The notes under the pieces were generated by a model. It was not told where the DNA came from and did no database searches. It saw nothing but the letters and a program-made list of their open reading frames with translations. Positions 37,611 through 45,372 of a DNA stretch of 64,000 bases are shown one piece after another. The translations under genes were made by a program, and so were the position numbers. Every line of letters begins with the position of its first letter. Within the stretch, counting starts at the first letter, position 1. Source of the stretch: Belliella calami (GTDB taxonomy: Bacteria; Bacteroidota; Bacteroidia; Cytophagales; Cyclobacteriaceae); the NCBI RefSeq assembly GCF_022549695.1, contig NZ_JAKZGS010000011.1:81914-145913 (forward strand). Direction: 5' to 3'.

Positions 37611-38240
37611 TTAAAGTATGTCTTCCAAATTCCCCAAACCTTCTCTTACTATCTCAATCTGATCATTTGTACAATCCAAAATTGTAGATCCAATATTGTT
37701 GCCATATCCTCCATCAATGACAATATCTACAAGGTTTTGGTATTTTTCATATATCAACTCAGGATCTGTACTATATTCAATTACGTCATCTTCATCCCTG
37801 ATGGATGTAGTAAGAATTGGTTGCCCCAACTCTTTGACGAGCAACCTTGGGATTGGATGGTTTGGAACCCGGATACCGATAGTCTTTTTGTTACTGTTGA
37901 GTATTTTTGGTACAGAAGTGTTTGCTTCTAGGATAAATGTATAAGGTCCAGGAAGCGCTTTTTTCATTATTTTGAATACAGGAGTACTCAAAGCTCTCGT
38001 ATATTCAGAGATATTGCTCAGGTCATAGCAGATAAAGGAAAAGTTATGCTTCTTTGCCTTTATTCCTTTGATTTGGCAAATCCTTTCTACCGCACGCTGA
38101 TTGTGGATATCACATCCCATTCCATACACAGTATCTGTAGGATATATAATAACGCCACCTGACCTAAGGACATCTATGATTCTTTGGATCTTTTTTGGAT
38201 CTGGATTTTCCGGATAAAGCTTTATGAATTCAGCAGCCAT
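37611..38240 (-). CDS. L-threonylcarbamoyladenylate synthase (Sua5/YrdC/YciO family)
   Basis: 209 residues from the ATG at 38240 (MAAEFIKLYPENPDPKKI), which fits family N-termini; a start at 38297 overlapping the NUDIX gene would add 19 atypical residues. The nucleotide/threonine-binding motif GGVIIYPTDTVYGMGCDI is near 29-46, with KKHNFSFICYDLSNISEY and a C-terminal STILDCT. It forms threonylcarbamoyl-AMP from threonine, bicarbonate and ATP for the t6A37 modification of tRNA. It lacks the extra C-terminal Sua5 domain, so it is a YrdC/YciO-length protein. Confidence 0.87.
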   Translation of the reverse strand: MAAEFIKLYPENPDPKKIQRIIDVLRSGGVIIYPTDTVYGMGCDIHNQRAVERICQIKGIKAKKHNFSFICYDLSNISEYTRALSTPVFKIMKKALPGPYTFILEANTSVPKILNSNKKTIGIRVPNHPIPRLLVKELGQPILTTSIRDEDDVIEYSTDPELIYEKYQNLVDIVIDGGYGNNIGSTILDCTNDQIEIVREGLGNLEDIL

Positions 38241-38293
38241 TTTGTTCGAATGTATTAGGTTTATAGTTTGATTTAATCTCAATTGGAGAATTT

Positions 38294-38704
38294 TCAACTT
38301 TTGTTATTGCAATACTTATTTACCAGTTCGTCCACAATCGGAAGATCTGCTGCTACCCAATTGAGATTGGATAGTTCGCAAAATGTTAGCCATTGGACTT
38401 TTTGATGTTCCCTAAGTTTCAATTCTCCTCCTATATAGCTACAAATAAACGGAATAAGTTCGATTTCTTTTGTTTCACTGTATTTGTGACGGGTGGTTCC
38501 AAGCTTTTCCTTCACTTCAATTTGAAGATTTAACTCTTCAAGAATCTCTCTATTTATGCATGCCTCATCTGATTCTCCATTTTCCACTTTTCCTCCTGGG
38601 AACTCCCATAATAGCGGATGAGCCATGTTTTTACCTCTTTGTGCACAGAGGATTTTTTCGTCTGAAATGATAATTGCACAAGTTACCCTAATGATTGCAT
38701 GCAT
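38294..38704 (-). CDS. NUDIX pyrophosphohydrolase, MutT-like
   Basis: 136 residues from ATG at 38704 (MHAIIRVTCAIIISDEKILC); a start at 38758 would collide with the divergent mltG promoter. The NUDIX box GGKVENGESDEACINREILE followed by ELNL is near 37-60, matching Gx5Ex7REUxEExGU closely. The small size and RGKNMAHPLLWEFPGG context are typical of MutT-type enzymes that hydrolyse oxidised or deoxynucleoside triphosphates. It precedes the Sua5-like gene in the same direction. Confidence 0.85.
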   Translation of the reverse strand: MHAIIRVTCAIIISDEKILCAQRGKNMAHPLLWEFPGGKVENGESDEACINREILEELNLQIEVKEKLGTTRHKYSETKEIELIPFICSYIGGELKLREHQKVQWLTFCELSNLNWVAADLPIVDELVNKYCNNKS

Positions 38705-38715
38705 CAATTTTTGAT

Positions 38716-38751
38716 TTTGATAAGCCCGATGAACAAAATTCCCTATTTTTG
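38716..38751 (+). promoter_or_regulatory. mltG promoter
   Basis: TTTG at 38716-38719 and TATTTTTG at 38744-38751 have 24 bases between them, as in the FKBP promoter. The minus-7 box is an exact TAnnTTTG, 30 bases before the ATG at 38782. Confidence 0.65.
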
Positions 38752-38781
38752 CGCTCAATCAAAGAGTTTTCTATTAATATT

Positions 38782-39825
38782 ATGCTTGAGGATAAAAAAA
38801 CGAAATACTATCTAATAGGTGTTATCACATTTTCGGTGTTGATGACTTCACTTTCATTCTACTTTTATCAGGCATTCTTCAGTCCAAATACGATTTTGGA
38901 AGGTGAAGAACCTTTCATGCTTGAAATCCCCAGCAATGCAACATTCAAGAATGTTTCCGATAGTCTTTATAAGGACGAAACAATTCATGATGTGATTACT
39001 TTTAGTTTTGTTGCAAAAATATTAGGATACCAAGATAATGTAAAGCCTGGATTATATAAAATCAATCCTAGGATGAGTAATTTGAATGTAGTAAAACTAC
39101 TCAGATCAGCTAATCAAACACCTGTCAGGTTGACTTTCAACAATGTGCGTACGAAAGTAGATTTGGCTGAGAAAATCACCAGTAAGCTTGAATTGACAGA
39201 TGAACAGTTTCTTAACTTATTGACAGATTCTGTAAATATCAGAAAGTTTGGATTTGAAGAAGAGACGATTATGGCCATGTTTATCCCAAATACTTATGAA
39301 GTTTGGTGGAATACAAGTGCCGAAAATCTCTTTGACAGGATGCATACTGAATACAGCAAATTCTGGACTGAGGAAAGAAAACAGAAAGCGAATGCACTTG
39401 GATTGACTCAAAATGAAGTTTCTACTTTGGCATCAATCGTACAAGCTGAAACACAAAAAGCTGACGAAAGACCAAAGGTGGCTGGAGTTTACTTGAATAG
39501 GTTGAGAATCAATATGCCATTGCAAGCTGATCCTACATTGGTGTTTGCTGTTGGAGATTTCAGTATCAAAAGGGTACTGAATGTGCACAAAGAAATAGAC
39601 AGTCCATACAATACGTATAAGTATTTGGGTTTGCCTCCAGGGCCGATCAATTTGCCGGAAATTTCCGCTTTGGATGCAGTGCTGAACTTTGAAAACCATG
39701 ATTATCTGTATTTTTGTGCCAAAGATGATTTTTCTGGCTATCATGCGTTTGCTACCAACTTGGCGGAGCATTTGATCAATGCCAGAAAATACCAAAATGC
39801 ACTAAATCAAGCTAAAATTTATTGA
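38782..39825 (+). CDS. mltG: Endolytic peptidoglycan transglycosylase MltG
   Basis: 347 residues from the ATG at 38782 (MLEDKKTKYYLIG); an upstream in-frame start at 38695 would add 29 residues ahead of the promoter box and is rejected. One membrane helix (about 10-30) precedes a LysM-like and a YceG catalytic domain with the catalytic Glu in IVQAETQKADERPKVAGVYL and the conserved LPPGPINLPEISAL. It cleaves nascent glycan strands at the outer face of the inner membrane and influences strand length. The thioesterase gene follows after 1 base. Confidence 0.92.
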   Translation: MLEDKKTKYYLIGVITFSVLMTSLSFYFYQAFFSPNTILEGEEPFMLEIPSNATFKNVSDSLYKDETIHDVITFSFVAKILGYQDNVKPGLYKINPRMSNLNVVKLLRSANQTPVRLTFNNVRTKVDLAEKITSKLELTDEQFLNLLTDSVNIRKFGFEEETIMAMFIPNTYEVWWNTSAENLFDRMHTEYSKFWTEERKQKANALGLTQNEVSTLASIVQAETQKADERPKVAGVYLNRLRINMPLQADPTLVFAVGDFSIKRVLNVHKEIDSPYNTYKYLGLPPGPINLPEISALDAVLNFENHDYLYFCAKDDFSGYHAFATNLAEHLINARKYQNALNQAKIY

Positions 39826-39826
39826 G

Positions 39827-40234
39827 ATGTTCAAAGCAGAAACACAAATAAGGGTACGATATGCTGAAACAGATCAGATGGGATACGTATATTATGGCAA
39901 TTATGCCATGTACTTCGAAGTGGCGCGAGTAGAGGCGTTGAGATCTGTAGGTTTTTCTTATAAGAAAATGGAGGAAGAAGGAGTAATGATGCCAGTTTTG
40001 GAGCAATTTACCAAATACCTTAAACCGGGAAAGTATGATGAGCTTCTGACACTCAAAACTACAATCAAAGAAATGCCAGGTGTTAGAATTTCATTTGATT
40101 ATGAGGTGTTTAATGAGAGTGAAGAAATGATCACTCAGGGAAAAACTATTCTGACATTTCTGAAAAAAAATACTCACAGACCGAGTAGACCACCGCAATA
40201 TTTACTAGATTTATTGAAACCATATTTTGAATAG
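39827..40234 (+). CDS. Acyl-CoA thioesterase, YbgC/4HBT hot-dog family
   Basis: 135 residues, a single hot-dog domain. The active-site segment YAETDQMGYVYYGNYAMYFE near 12-31 has the catalytic Asp and the Gly-Asn turn of the 4-hydroxybenzoyl-CoA thioesterase family. It should hydrolyse acyl-CoA or acyl-ACP thioesters in the cytoplasm. It is tightly packed between mltG and the YihY gene (1 and 9 bases), so the three share a transcript. Confidence 0.88.
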   Translation: MFKAETQIRVRYAETDQMGYVYYGNYAMYFEVARVEALRSVGFSYKKMEEEGVMMPVLEQFTKYLKPGKYDELLTLKTTIKEMPGVRISFDYEVFNESEEMITQGKTILTFLKKNTHRPSRPPQYLLDLLKPYFE

Positions 40235-40243
40235 ACTTTTTAA

Positions 40244-41194
40244 GTGGAAAAAATAATCAGACTTCTTTCGATCAAGTTCACCCGTAAGGCTAAAAAACTG
40301 AGACATATCCATTTTGGAAATCCTGATCAAAACCTCTATGATGTGGGTAAGATTTTTATGGAGCAGATTAGAAAGGACGAAATTATTGAAAGAGCAGGAT
40401 CCGTTGCATTTAGTTTTACTGTAGCGATGTTTCCATTGTTGCTATTTTTACTAAATGTAATTCCCTACATAGGTTATTTTTTTGAAAATGTGACTACGCA
40501 GAATATTTTAAGATTTACAGAGGAGATTATGCCGGCTACTATTTATGCTGAAGCAGAATCTACTATTATGGATATAGTGAGTAAGCCAAGGCAGAGTTTG
40601 CTTTCTTTGGGTTTCTTTTTAGCACTTTTTTTGGCTACCAATGGAGTGATGTCTCTTATGAGTGCGTTTAATGCTGTGTATAGGACAAAAGAAAACAGGA
40701 CATTCTTTCAGACAAGAATGATAGCTGTTGGTATTATAATGGTACTTGTATTGACTGTTTGTGGAGCTGTGGTAATTATGATTTTGGGCAGTAGTGTACT
40801 TTACAGCATATCAGAATGGGAAATTGTATCGAGTAATCTTTATTACTACTTACTTGCCTTTTTCAGGTTCTTTGTATTGCTTGCTGTTTTTATGATTGCT
40901 ACGGCATACATATTTAGATTTGCACCTGCTGTTCATGATAAATGGAAATTTTTCTCAACAGGATCTACCACTGCTGGGCTGTTGATTACAGCAGGATTTT
41001 ATTTGTTTTCTTACTACCTGAATAATTTTGCTACTTATAATAAGCTCTATGGCTCCATTGGGACAATGCTGGCTGTGATGTTATGGTTGTTTATCACTTC
41101 TTTGATCATATTGGTTTGCTTTGAGATCAATGTGTCTTTAGACAAAGCTGCCAAGAAAAAAATGGTGACAAGGGCGCTAGAGAATACTTTGTGA
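40244..41194 (+). CDS. YihY/virulence factor BrkB family membrane protein
   Basis: 316 residues starting with GTG at 40244. Six hydrophobic helices (about 60-80, 110-135, 160-185, 200-225, 240-260, 275-300) carry family features such as AGSVAFSFTVAMFPLLLFLL and YGSIGTMLAVMLWLFITSLI. The family was once called ribonuclease BN but is a polytopic inner-membrane protein of unknown transport or lipid-related role. It is the last gene of the mltG operon. Confidence 0.87.
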   Translation: MEKIIRLLSIKFTRKAKKLRHIHFGNPDQNLYDVGKIFMEQIRKDEIIERAGSVAFSFTVAMFPLLLFLLNVIPYIGYFFENVTTQNILRFTEEIMPATIYAEAESTIMDIVSKPRQSLLSLGFFLALFLATNGVMSLMSAFNAVYRTKENRTFFQTRMIAVGIIMVLVLTVCGAVVIMILGSSVLYSISEWEIVSSNLYYYLLAFFRFFVLLAVFMIATAYIFRFAPAVHDKWKFFSTGSTTAGLLITAGFYLFSYYLNNFATYNKLYGSIGTMLAVMLWLFITSLIILVCFEINVSLDKAAKKKMVTRALENTL

Positions 41195-41468
41195 GAAAGA
41201 TACTAGATACTAGAACCGAGAGACGAGATAAGAGAAGGATAAGCCTGAAAGGCTTTAACATTTGAATAGCCCTCGGTGAAACCGGGGGGATGAAAACACA
41301 ATTGTAGCGTAACACGACCCTGAAAGGGTCGAACATTGAGGTGTTGATAATTGAGGATTAAGAAGCGAGAGGCGAGAGGATGATAAATCTACCTTCTGAA
41401 TTTTAAGAACTCAATTACCTCCGTATACTCCAGGACGGTAGTTTTTATCCAATATCCATTATCTTTCC
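41195..41468. repeat. Non-coding region with small palindromes
   Basis: Three short hairpins in a row: AGCCTGAAAGGCT near 41244, CCCTCGGTGAAACCGGGGG near 41269 and CGACCCTGAAAGGGTCG near 41317. They are of the same short-stem, tiny-loop design as the R1 and R2 repeats further right, but I saw no second copy of this arrangement in the window. The flanks have reiterated GAGATAAGAG/GCGAGAGG motifs of low complexity. Confidence 0.5.
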
Positions 41469-42257
41469 TCAACAGTCATCCATATTTAACCGAGCAATCT
41501 CACTACCTCTGTTTGCAGCTAAGGCAAGGTATCTGCAGGCACTGGGATCTTTGAGTAGTTTTTTGCAAAGACCTAATTGTGTCAGAGAGTTGACGTGGTC
41601 TGGATCCTTTTCTAGATAGGCTTCAAAATCCTCAATCGCCCACTTTACATAGCCAAATGACATTCGAGCCAATCCTCTATTGTATAATGCCGTAAGGTTG
41701 TCAGGATCATACATCAGACACATGTTAAATGAACCTGCTGCTCCATCGGGGATGCCCATTTTTGACCGGGCTATCCCTTGGTAAAAATATGTTTTGGAAT
41801 CTCTTGGTTTTAGTTTTGCAGCAATTGAAAAAAACTCATCTGCGCTTTTGTAATTTTCATTCATCAAAAAAGATCTTGCCAAAAGATAAACTATTTCAAA
41901 GTCATTTTCATCATGTTTAGCTGCAATCAATAGATTTTTTTGGGCATTTTCATAATCTTCTATTTTCCAATACAATTTTCCAATGCCGCCGTAAGCCTGT
42001 GCATAGTTCGGATCTATGCTAAGGATTCTTTTATAATCAGCCATTGCTTTTTGAAATTCTTCAAGTTCTTCATAAGCTCTTGCTCGAAGGTGTAGTGACT
42101 TGATATCTGTGACATTCATAAAAAGTGTAGAAGAGAATTCAGAAATAGCTTTTTCATATTCTCCATTTCTAAAATGGATTTCTCCTTCGGAAAAACTACC
42201 GAAACAAGAAGTTAGAGCAAAAAAGGCAAGAGCTAAATACTTGGTAATGTTTTTCAT
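41469..42257 (-). CDS. TPR lipoprotein
   Basis: 262 residues. A signal peptide with lipobox LALFALTSC-type ending (LTSC, Cys near 18) is followed by at least six tetratricopeptide repeats (EKAISEFSSTLFMNVTDIKS, QKAMADYKRILSIDPNYAQA, AIEDFEAYLEKDPDHVNS). TPR lipoproteins are scaffold or assembly factors at the outer-membrane inner face. It is monocistronic and convergent with the mltG operon. The partner is unknown. Confidence 0.83.
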   Translation of the reverse strand: MKNITKYLALAFFALTSCFGSFSEGEIHFRNGEYEKAISEFSSTLFMNVTDIKSLHLRARAYEELEEFQKAMADYKRILSIDPNYAQAYGGIGKLYWKIEDYENAQKNLLIAAKHDENDFEIVYLLARSFLMNENYKSADEFFSIAAKLKPRDSKTYFYQGIARSKMGIPDGAAGSFNMCLMYDPDNLTALYNRGLARMSFGYVKWAIEDFEAYLEKDPDHVNSLTQLGLCKKLLKDPSACRYLALAANRGSEIARLNMDDC

Positions 42258-42386
42258 AGTAATGGAATTTTATCAAAACTAATAAAATAGCTGATGAATA
42301 AAAAAATAATTCTGAATAATTATATGTCTATCCAATCCAGAATCCAAAGTGGTGTCGTATATGCAGTATACTAAAAACATTGAGCC

Positions 42387-42812
42387 ATGTTCAAAAAAAT
42401 AATAATTGGATGTCTTGCCATTTTTGCAGCATTAGTTGTGACTTTGGCAGTTCATATCTATTTGGTGACGCAACCCAAAAATGATGGAAAACCAAATTTG
42501 ACGATGAGTAGGATTGATTTTGTGAATCAGTTGGATTCGTTGGAAGCGATCAGCGTAAAAAATCACACCAGTAAATTGGATGGTGTAAGAGACGTCAGGA
42601 TGAATGTGAAGTCCGGTCATATGGTTTGTTTATATGACAGAAATAAACAAGCTCCAAGTGATATTATAGAGTCAATTAGCAAAGATTTTTATTTGGAGGC
42701 AAGTCTTTACCAGCCCTCAGATGAAATGTTAGCTCAAAGTTGTCCAGCGATAAACAAAAGTTCACTTACCTACAAATTGGGGGCTTTTTTTCAAAGAACA
42801 TTTGAAAATTAA
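42387..42812 (+). CDS. Small membrane-anchored protein, HMA-like fold possible
   Basis: 141 residues. One N-terminal helix (about 3-27) anchors a domain that begins with TMSRIDFVNQLDSLEAISVK and continues VRDVRMNVKSGHMVCLYDRN, with a pattern of strand-helix-strand resembling heavy-metal-associated domains but without a CxxC. A single Cys pair (C77 in MVCLY, C114 in QSCP) is present. It precedes the globin-like lipoprotein gene by 17 bases, so the two are probably co-transcribed. Function unknown. Confidence 0.65.
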   Translation: MFKKIIIGCLAIFAALVVTLAVHIYLVTQPKNDGKPNLTMSRIDFVNQLDSLEAISVKNHTSKLDGVRDVRMNVKSGHMVCLYDRNKQAPSDIIESISKDFYLEASLYQPSDEMLAQSCPAINKSSLTYKLGAFFQRTFEN

Positions 42813-42829
42813 ACTAAAACCAAATTTTA

Positions 42830-43912
42830 ATGATTATGAAAAAAGTAAATTACTGGTTAGCCAGTGCTTTGATTGGATCCATGGTTGCATTTTCGTCTTG
42901 TAAAGATGACAATGATCAACTCAGGATGATGGACGATTCGTTTTATGCAGTTCAATTGGGAGGTGAAACTCGTGTTTCAGATCCCGATAACCCTGGACAA
43001 ACGATCGAGCAAGGTTTTTTGAACCTTAGGACAGTTGTGACAAACACTGTATTGACAATAGCAACAAATGAAGGCGGTAAGTACGATGCCTTGCAGCCTT
43101 ACTTTAGTGTATTGTTGACTGAAGTTGGAAATGGACAAACCTCAGGATTTACGACTCTTGTAAGGGATTTTACAGAATTCTTGGCAGAGGCTACCGGTTC
43201 ACAAAATTTCACCTATAGTGGTTTGGATATGGAAGCAGCACATGATCCAGTTCGAAACCCAAGGATGAACGGTAGAATCAACAATGCTGATTACGACTTA
43301 TTCGTACAAGCTGTCGTAGAAGGAGCAGCACAAGCTAACATCACATCAAATGAGGTTTTAGGTCCAGTTGGTCAATTATTGGAATCTGTGAGGGAGCCAA
43401 TCGTTCAGAGAGCTGATAATGAAGGTTTAGATCTTTATACTAGATTAGGTGGCAATGCCATGATCGATGTGTCTGGAGATAACGAACCAGAGAGATTAGT
43501 AGAAGCTGGATATGCTCCATTGGAGGCAGTGGTTACCAGTACGGTAATGATCATTGCTGGAAACGAAGGAGGAAAATATAATGCGTTGCAACCTTATTTC
43601 TCTGTTTTGCTAGCCGAGGTAGGTGCAAATAATACTTCAGGATTTACAGCTTTGGTAACAGATTTCTCTGAATTTTTGGCTGAAGCTATCGGATCTGTAA
43701 ACATCGAATATTCAGGATTGAATATGGTAGATGCACACAATCCTGCTACAAATTCAAGAATGACTGGATTGGTTTCTGCAGCGGATTATGATCTATTTAT
43801 CGAAGCAGTGGTAGAAGGAGCAGTAGAAAACAATGTCCCTGAGAGCGTAATTGGAGAATTTGGTGCTTTGTTGACAAGCCCAGGTTTGAAAGATGCGATT
43901 GTGCAGAGGTAA
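42830..43912 (+). CDS. Lipoprotein with two truncated-hemoglobin-like domains
   Basis: 360 residues (ATG at 42836 is an alternative start). A lipobox FSSC (C24) is followed by two repeats of about 150 residues, each with the truncated-globin pattern. Domain 1 (about 38-194) has FLAEATGSQNFTYSGLDMEAAH with H138 in the F8 position. Domain 2 (about 202-360) opens with LYTRLGG and has FLAEAIGSVNIEYSGLNMVDAH with H303. Both end in IVQR. Group 1 truncated globins bind haem and O2 or NO; two globin domains on one lipoprotein are unusual. The match is by eye to the family pattern. A strong terminator follows. Confidence 0.75.
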   Translation: MIMKKVNYWLASALIGSMVAFSSCKDDNDQLRMMDDSFYAVQLGGETRVSDPDNPGQTIEQGFLNLRTVVTNTVLTIATNEGGKYDALQPYFSVLLTEVGNGQTSGFTTLVRDFTEFLAEATGSQNFTYSGLDMEAAHDPVRNPRMNGRINNADYDLFVQAVVEGAAQANITSNEVLGPVGQLLESVREPIVQRADNEGLDLYTRLGGNAMIDVSGDNEPERLVEAGYAPLEAVVTSTVMIIAGNEGGKYNALQPYFSVLLAEVGANNTSGFTALVTDFSEFLAEAIGSVNIEYSGLNMVDAHNPATNSRMTGLVSAADYDLFIEAVVEGAVENNVPESVIGEFGALLTSPGLKDAIVQR

Positions 43913-43937
43913 ATTGATTTTAGATATCGATTTAATT

Positions 43938-43977
43938 TGAAAAAGACCAGCTTTGAGATAAGGCTGGTCTTTTTTTA
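43938..43977 (+). terminator. Terminator after the globin-like lipoprotein
   Basis: Stem AAAAAGACCAGC/GCTGGTCTTTTT (43940-43951 with 43963-43974), loop of 11, and a T run, 25 bases after the stop. Confidence 0.9.
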
Positions 43978-44084
43978 AATAGAAAAAAAATGGCAAATTA
44001 ATATGGTCATGATAAAGCTCAAAAATTTTGTTTTCAAAGCTCAAAAATCCAAATAATTGAGCATATCTGTTAGTGTTTTTGAGC

Positions 44085-44235
44085 TTAACCTTCCAACTTT
44101 ACAACTTTTTAACCTTTTAACCTATTTAACTAATAATAAAAGTTTATAATATTAGAGTTTAGAAGTTTAGAAAAAGCGCGTTGCAAGCCTAACTTTCAAA
44201 CCTTCCAACTTTCTAACCTTTTAACCTACAATGAA
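44085..44235. repeat. AT-rich AACCTTCCAACTTT direct repeats, left flank
   Basis: Two reiterations of the motif AACCTTCCAACTTT...TTTTAACCTA (44087-44130 and 44199-44228). The first is nearly identical over about 44 bases to 51613-51656 on the other side of the broken peptide-export locus. Between them lie further TTTAGAAGTTTAG-type units. No gene is seen. Confidence 0.75.
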
Positions 44236-44696
44236 AGTTTAGATGTTTAAGGTTTTGAAGTTTACTGTAAATCACTTTTTTTATTTGGACTGGGTTTTTA
44301 TTTCTAAAACAGCCAAAAAGATTAAATATTTTAATATTCTTAATTTGACAAAATTAAATTCTTAATTGGGGGGGGTAGTTTTTTAGTTGAAATTTTATTT
44401 TGTATTCCTGTCTTTGATTAATCCAATTCTATCAAAATCATCAGTCCATTGGGAAAAGAATTTTTGGAATTGTTAATTTCTGAACCTATACTTGCTTCAT
44501 AATGCTTTTTACTTTTAAGTGGTCTATTAATTATTTAAACGCTGTGATATGCAAATATTTAGGTTAGGGTTATTATCAGATTTTAGAATAATTCGAAGTT
44601 GTATTGATTTGACTAGAGAGAGTTTTCATAGCTAGGAGCGAATTCTAGTTATACAAGTTTAGTTTTTTTGAAGTATTTACAACAACTCTTTTATTT
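44236..44696. other. Intergenic region with an 8-G tract
   Basis: About 460 AT-rich bases before the hlyD fragment, with no gene seen. A run of eight G residues at 44368-44375 stands out. The likely promoter of the fragment, with loosely TAnnTTTG-like sequences, lies close to its ATG. Confidence 0.5.
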
Positions 44697-45041
44697 ATGA
44701 AAAACAATATTTTTCCGGCAGCGATTATACAGCAAACGGTAGAAGTTTACGATTCCCACATCAGTGTGCAGTCCAAAGCAATTTATTTATTATTTCTTGG
44801 GATTTTATTGGCTGGAATCATTGCGCTACCACTGATCTATGTGGATGTGGCAGTACAGTCTAGGGGGACTTTTCAGTCAGCTTTGCAGCGCAATTCTCTG
44901 ATGAGCTCGGTAAGTGGAAGATTGGAAACATGGAATCTGAAAGAAAACCAAAAAGTCAAAAAAGGAGATGTTTTGGCGCTGGTCAGAGGAGAGGTTTTGA
45001 ATCTGGAGATGCAGGGGTTGGAGATATTTAAAACGAAGTAA
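44697..45041 (+). pseudogene. 3'-truncated HlyD-type membrane fusion protein
   Basis: 114 codons that match only the N-terminal part of a peptide-export membrane fusion protein. One membrane helix at about 26-48 (LLFLGILLAGIIALPLIYVD) is followed by the first half of a biotinyl/lipoyl-like hairpin (MSSVSGRLETWNLKENQKVK, then KGDVLALVRG). Full HlyD proteins of this class have about 400 residues or more; the coiled coil and beta-barrel are missing. The sequence departs from the family after RGEVL and stops soon after. A truncated partner ABC gene lies 5.3 kb downstream, suggesting an insertion or deletion removed the middle of a former export operon. Confidence 0.75.
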
Positions 45042-45086
45042 CGATGTCAAATATTTTTTTTCAATAACAACTCAAAAGCTTCGAAA

Positions 45087-45317
45087 ATGTCACAGAAATT
45101 AATTGAGAGAATTTCCAGATTGGATCAACTTATTAGACTTAAGTCTACAGGAACACCAAAAGAGTTAGCCAACAGACTAGAAATTTCTGAAAGCACTTTA
45201 TATGAAACAATTTCTATGATGAAGCAATTAGGAGCACCAATAAACTATGACAAACTAAGAAAAAGCTATTATTATCAAGCAGAAGGAAAAATAGAAATAA
45301 AATTTATAAAAAAATAA
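45087..45317 (+). CDS. Small HTH regulator
   Basis: 76 residues with an HTH of the DeoR/HTH_11 type (LKSTGTPKELANRLEISEST, then LYETISMMKQLG), followed by a short beta-wing (YDKLRKSYYYQAEGKIEIKF). It is a relative of the HTH protein at 51665: both share TGTPKELA/TGSPEEFA, the LY recognition helix and the S-x-Y-Y wing. Such small regulators accompany bacteriocin-type loci in Bacteroidota. The gene directly precedes the fused terpene-cyclase-like gene and is a candidate regulator of the TTGGAGTGTGyCA sites. Confidence 0.72.
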   Translation: MSQKLIERISRLDQLIRLKSTGTPKELANRLEISESTLYETISMMKQLGAPINYDKLRKSYYYQAEGKIEIKFIKK

Positions 45318-45320
45318 TAT

Positions 45321-45345
45321 ACTCCGGTTTTTTTGGAGTGTGCCA
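45321..45345. promoter_or_regulatory. Shared motif with inverted ACTCC/GGAGT, site 1
   Basis: ACTCC is followed 9 bases later by GGAGT, and TTGGAGTGTGCCA spans 45333-45345. The same 13-mer with one change (TTGGAGTGTGTCA) occurs at 48450-48462 before the small peptide gene. Both lie just upstream of starts in the cassette, so they may be operators or RNA hairpins. Confidence 0.5.
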
Positions 45346-45372
45346 ATTTATTATTGTATAAAATAAAATTTT

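Noticed and set aside
38695..38781. Upstream in-frame start for mltG
   Set aside because: It would place 29 residues before the TATTTTTG promoter box and ahead of a normal MltG N-terminus; ATG at 38782 fits better.
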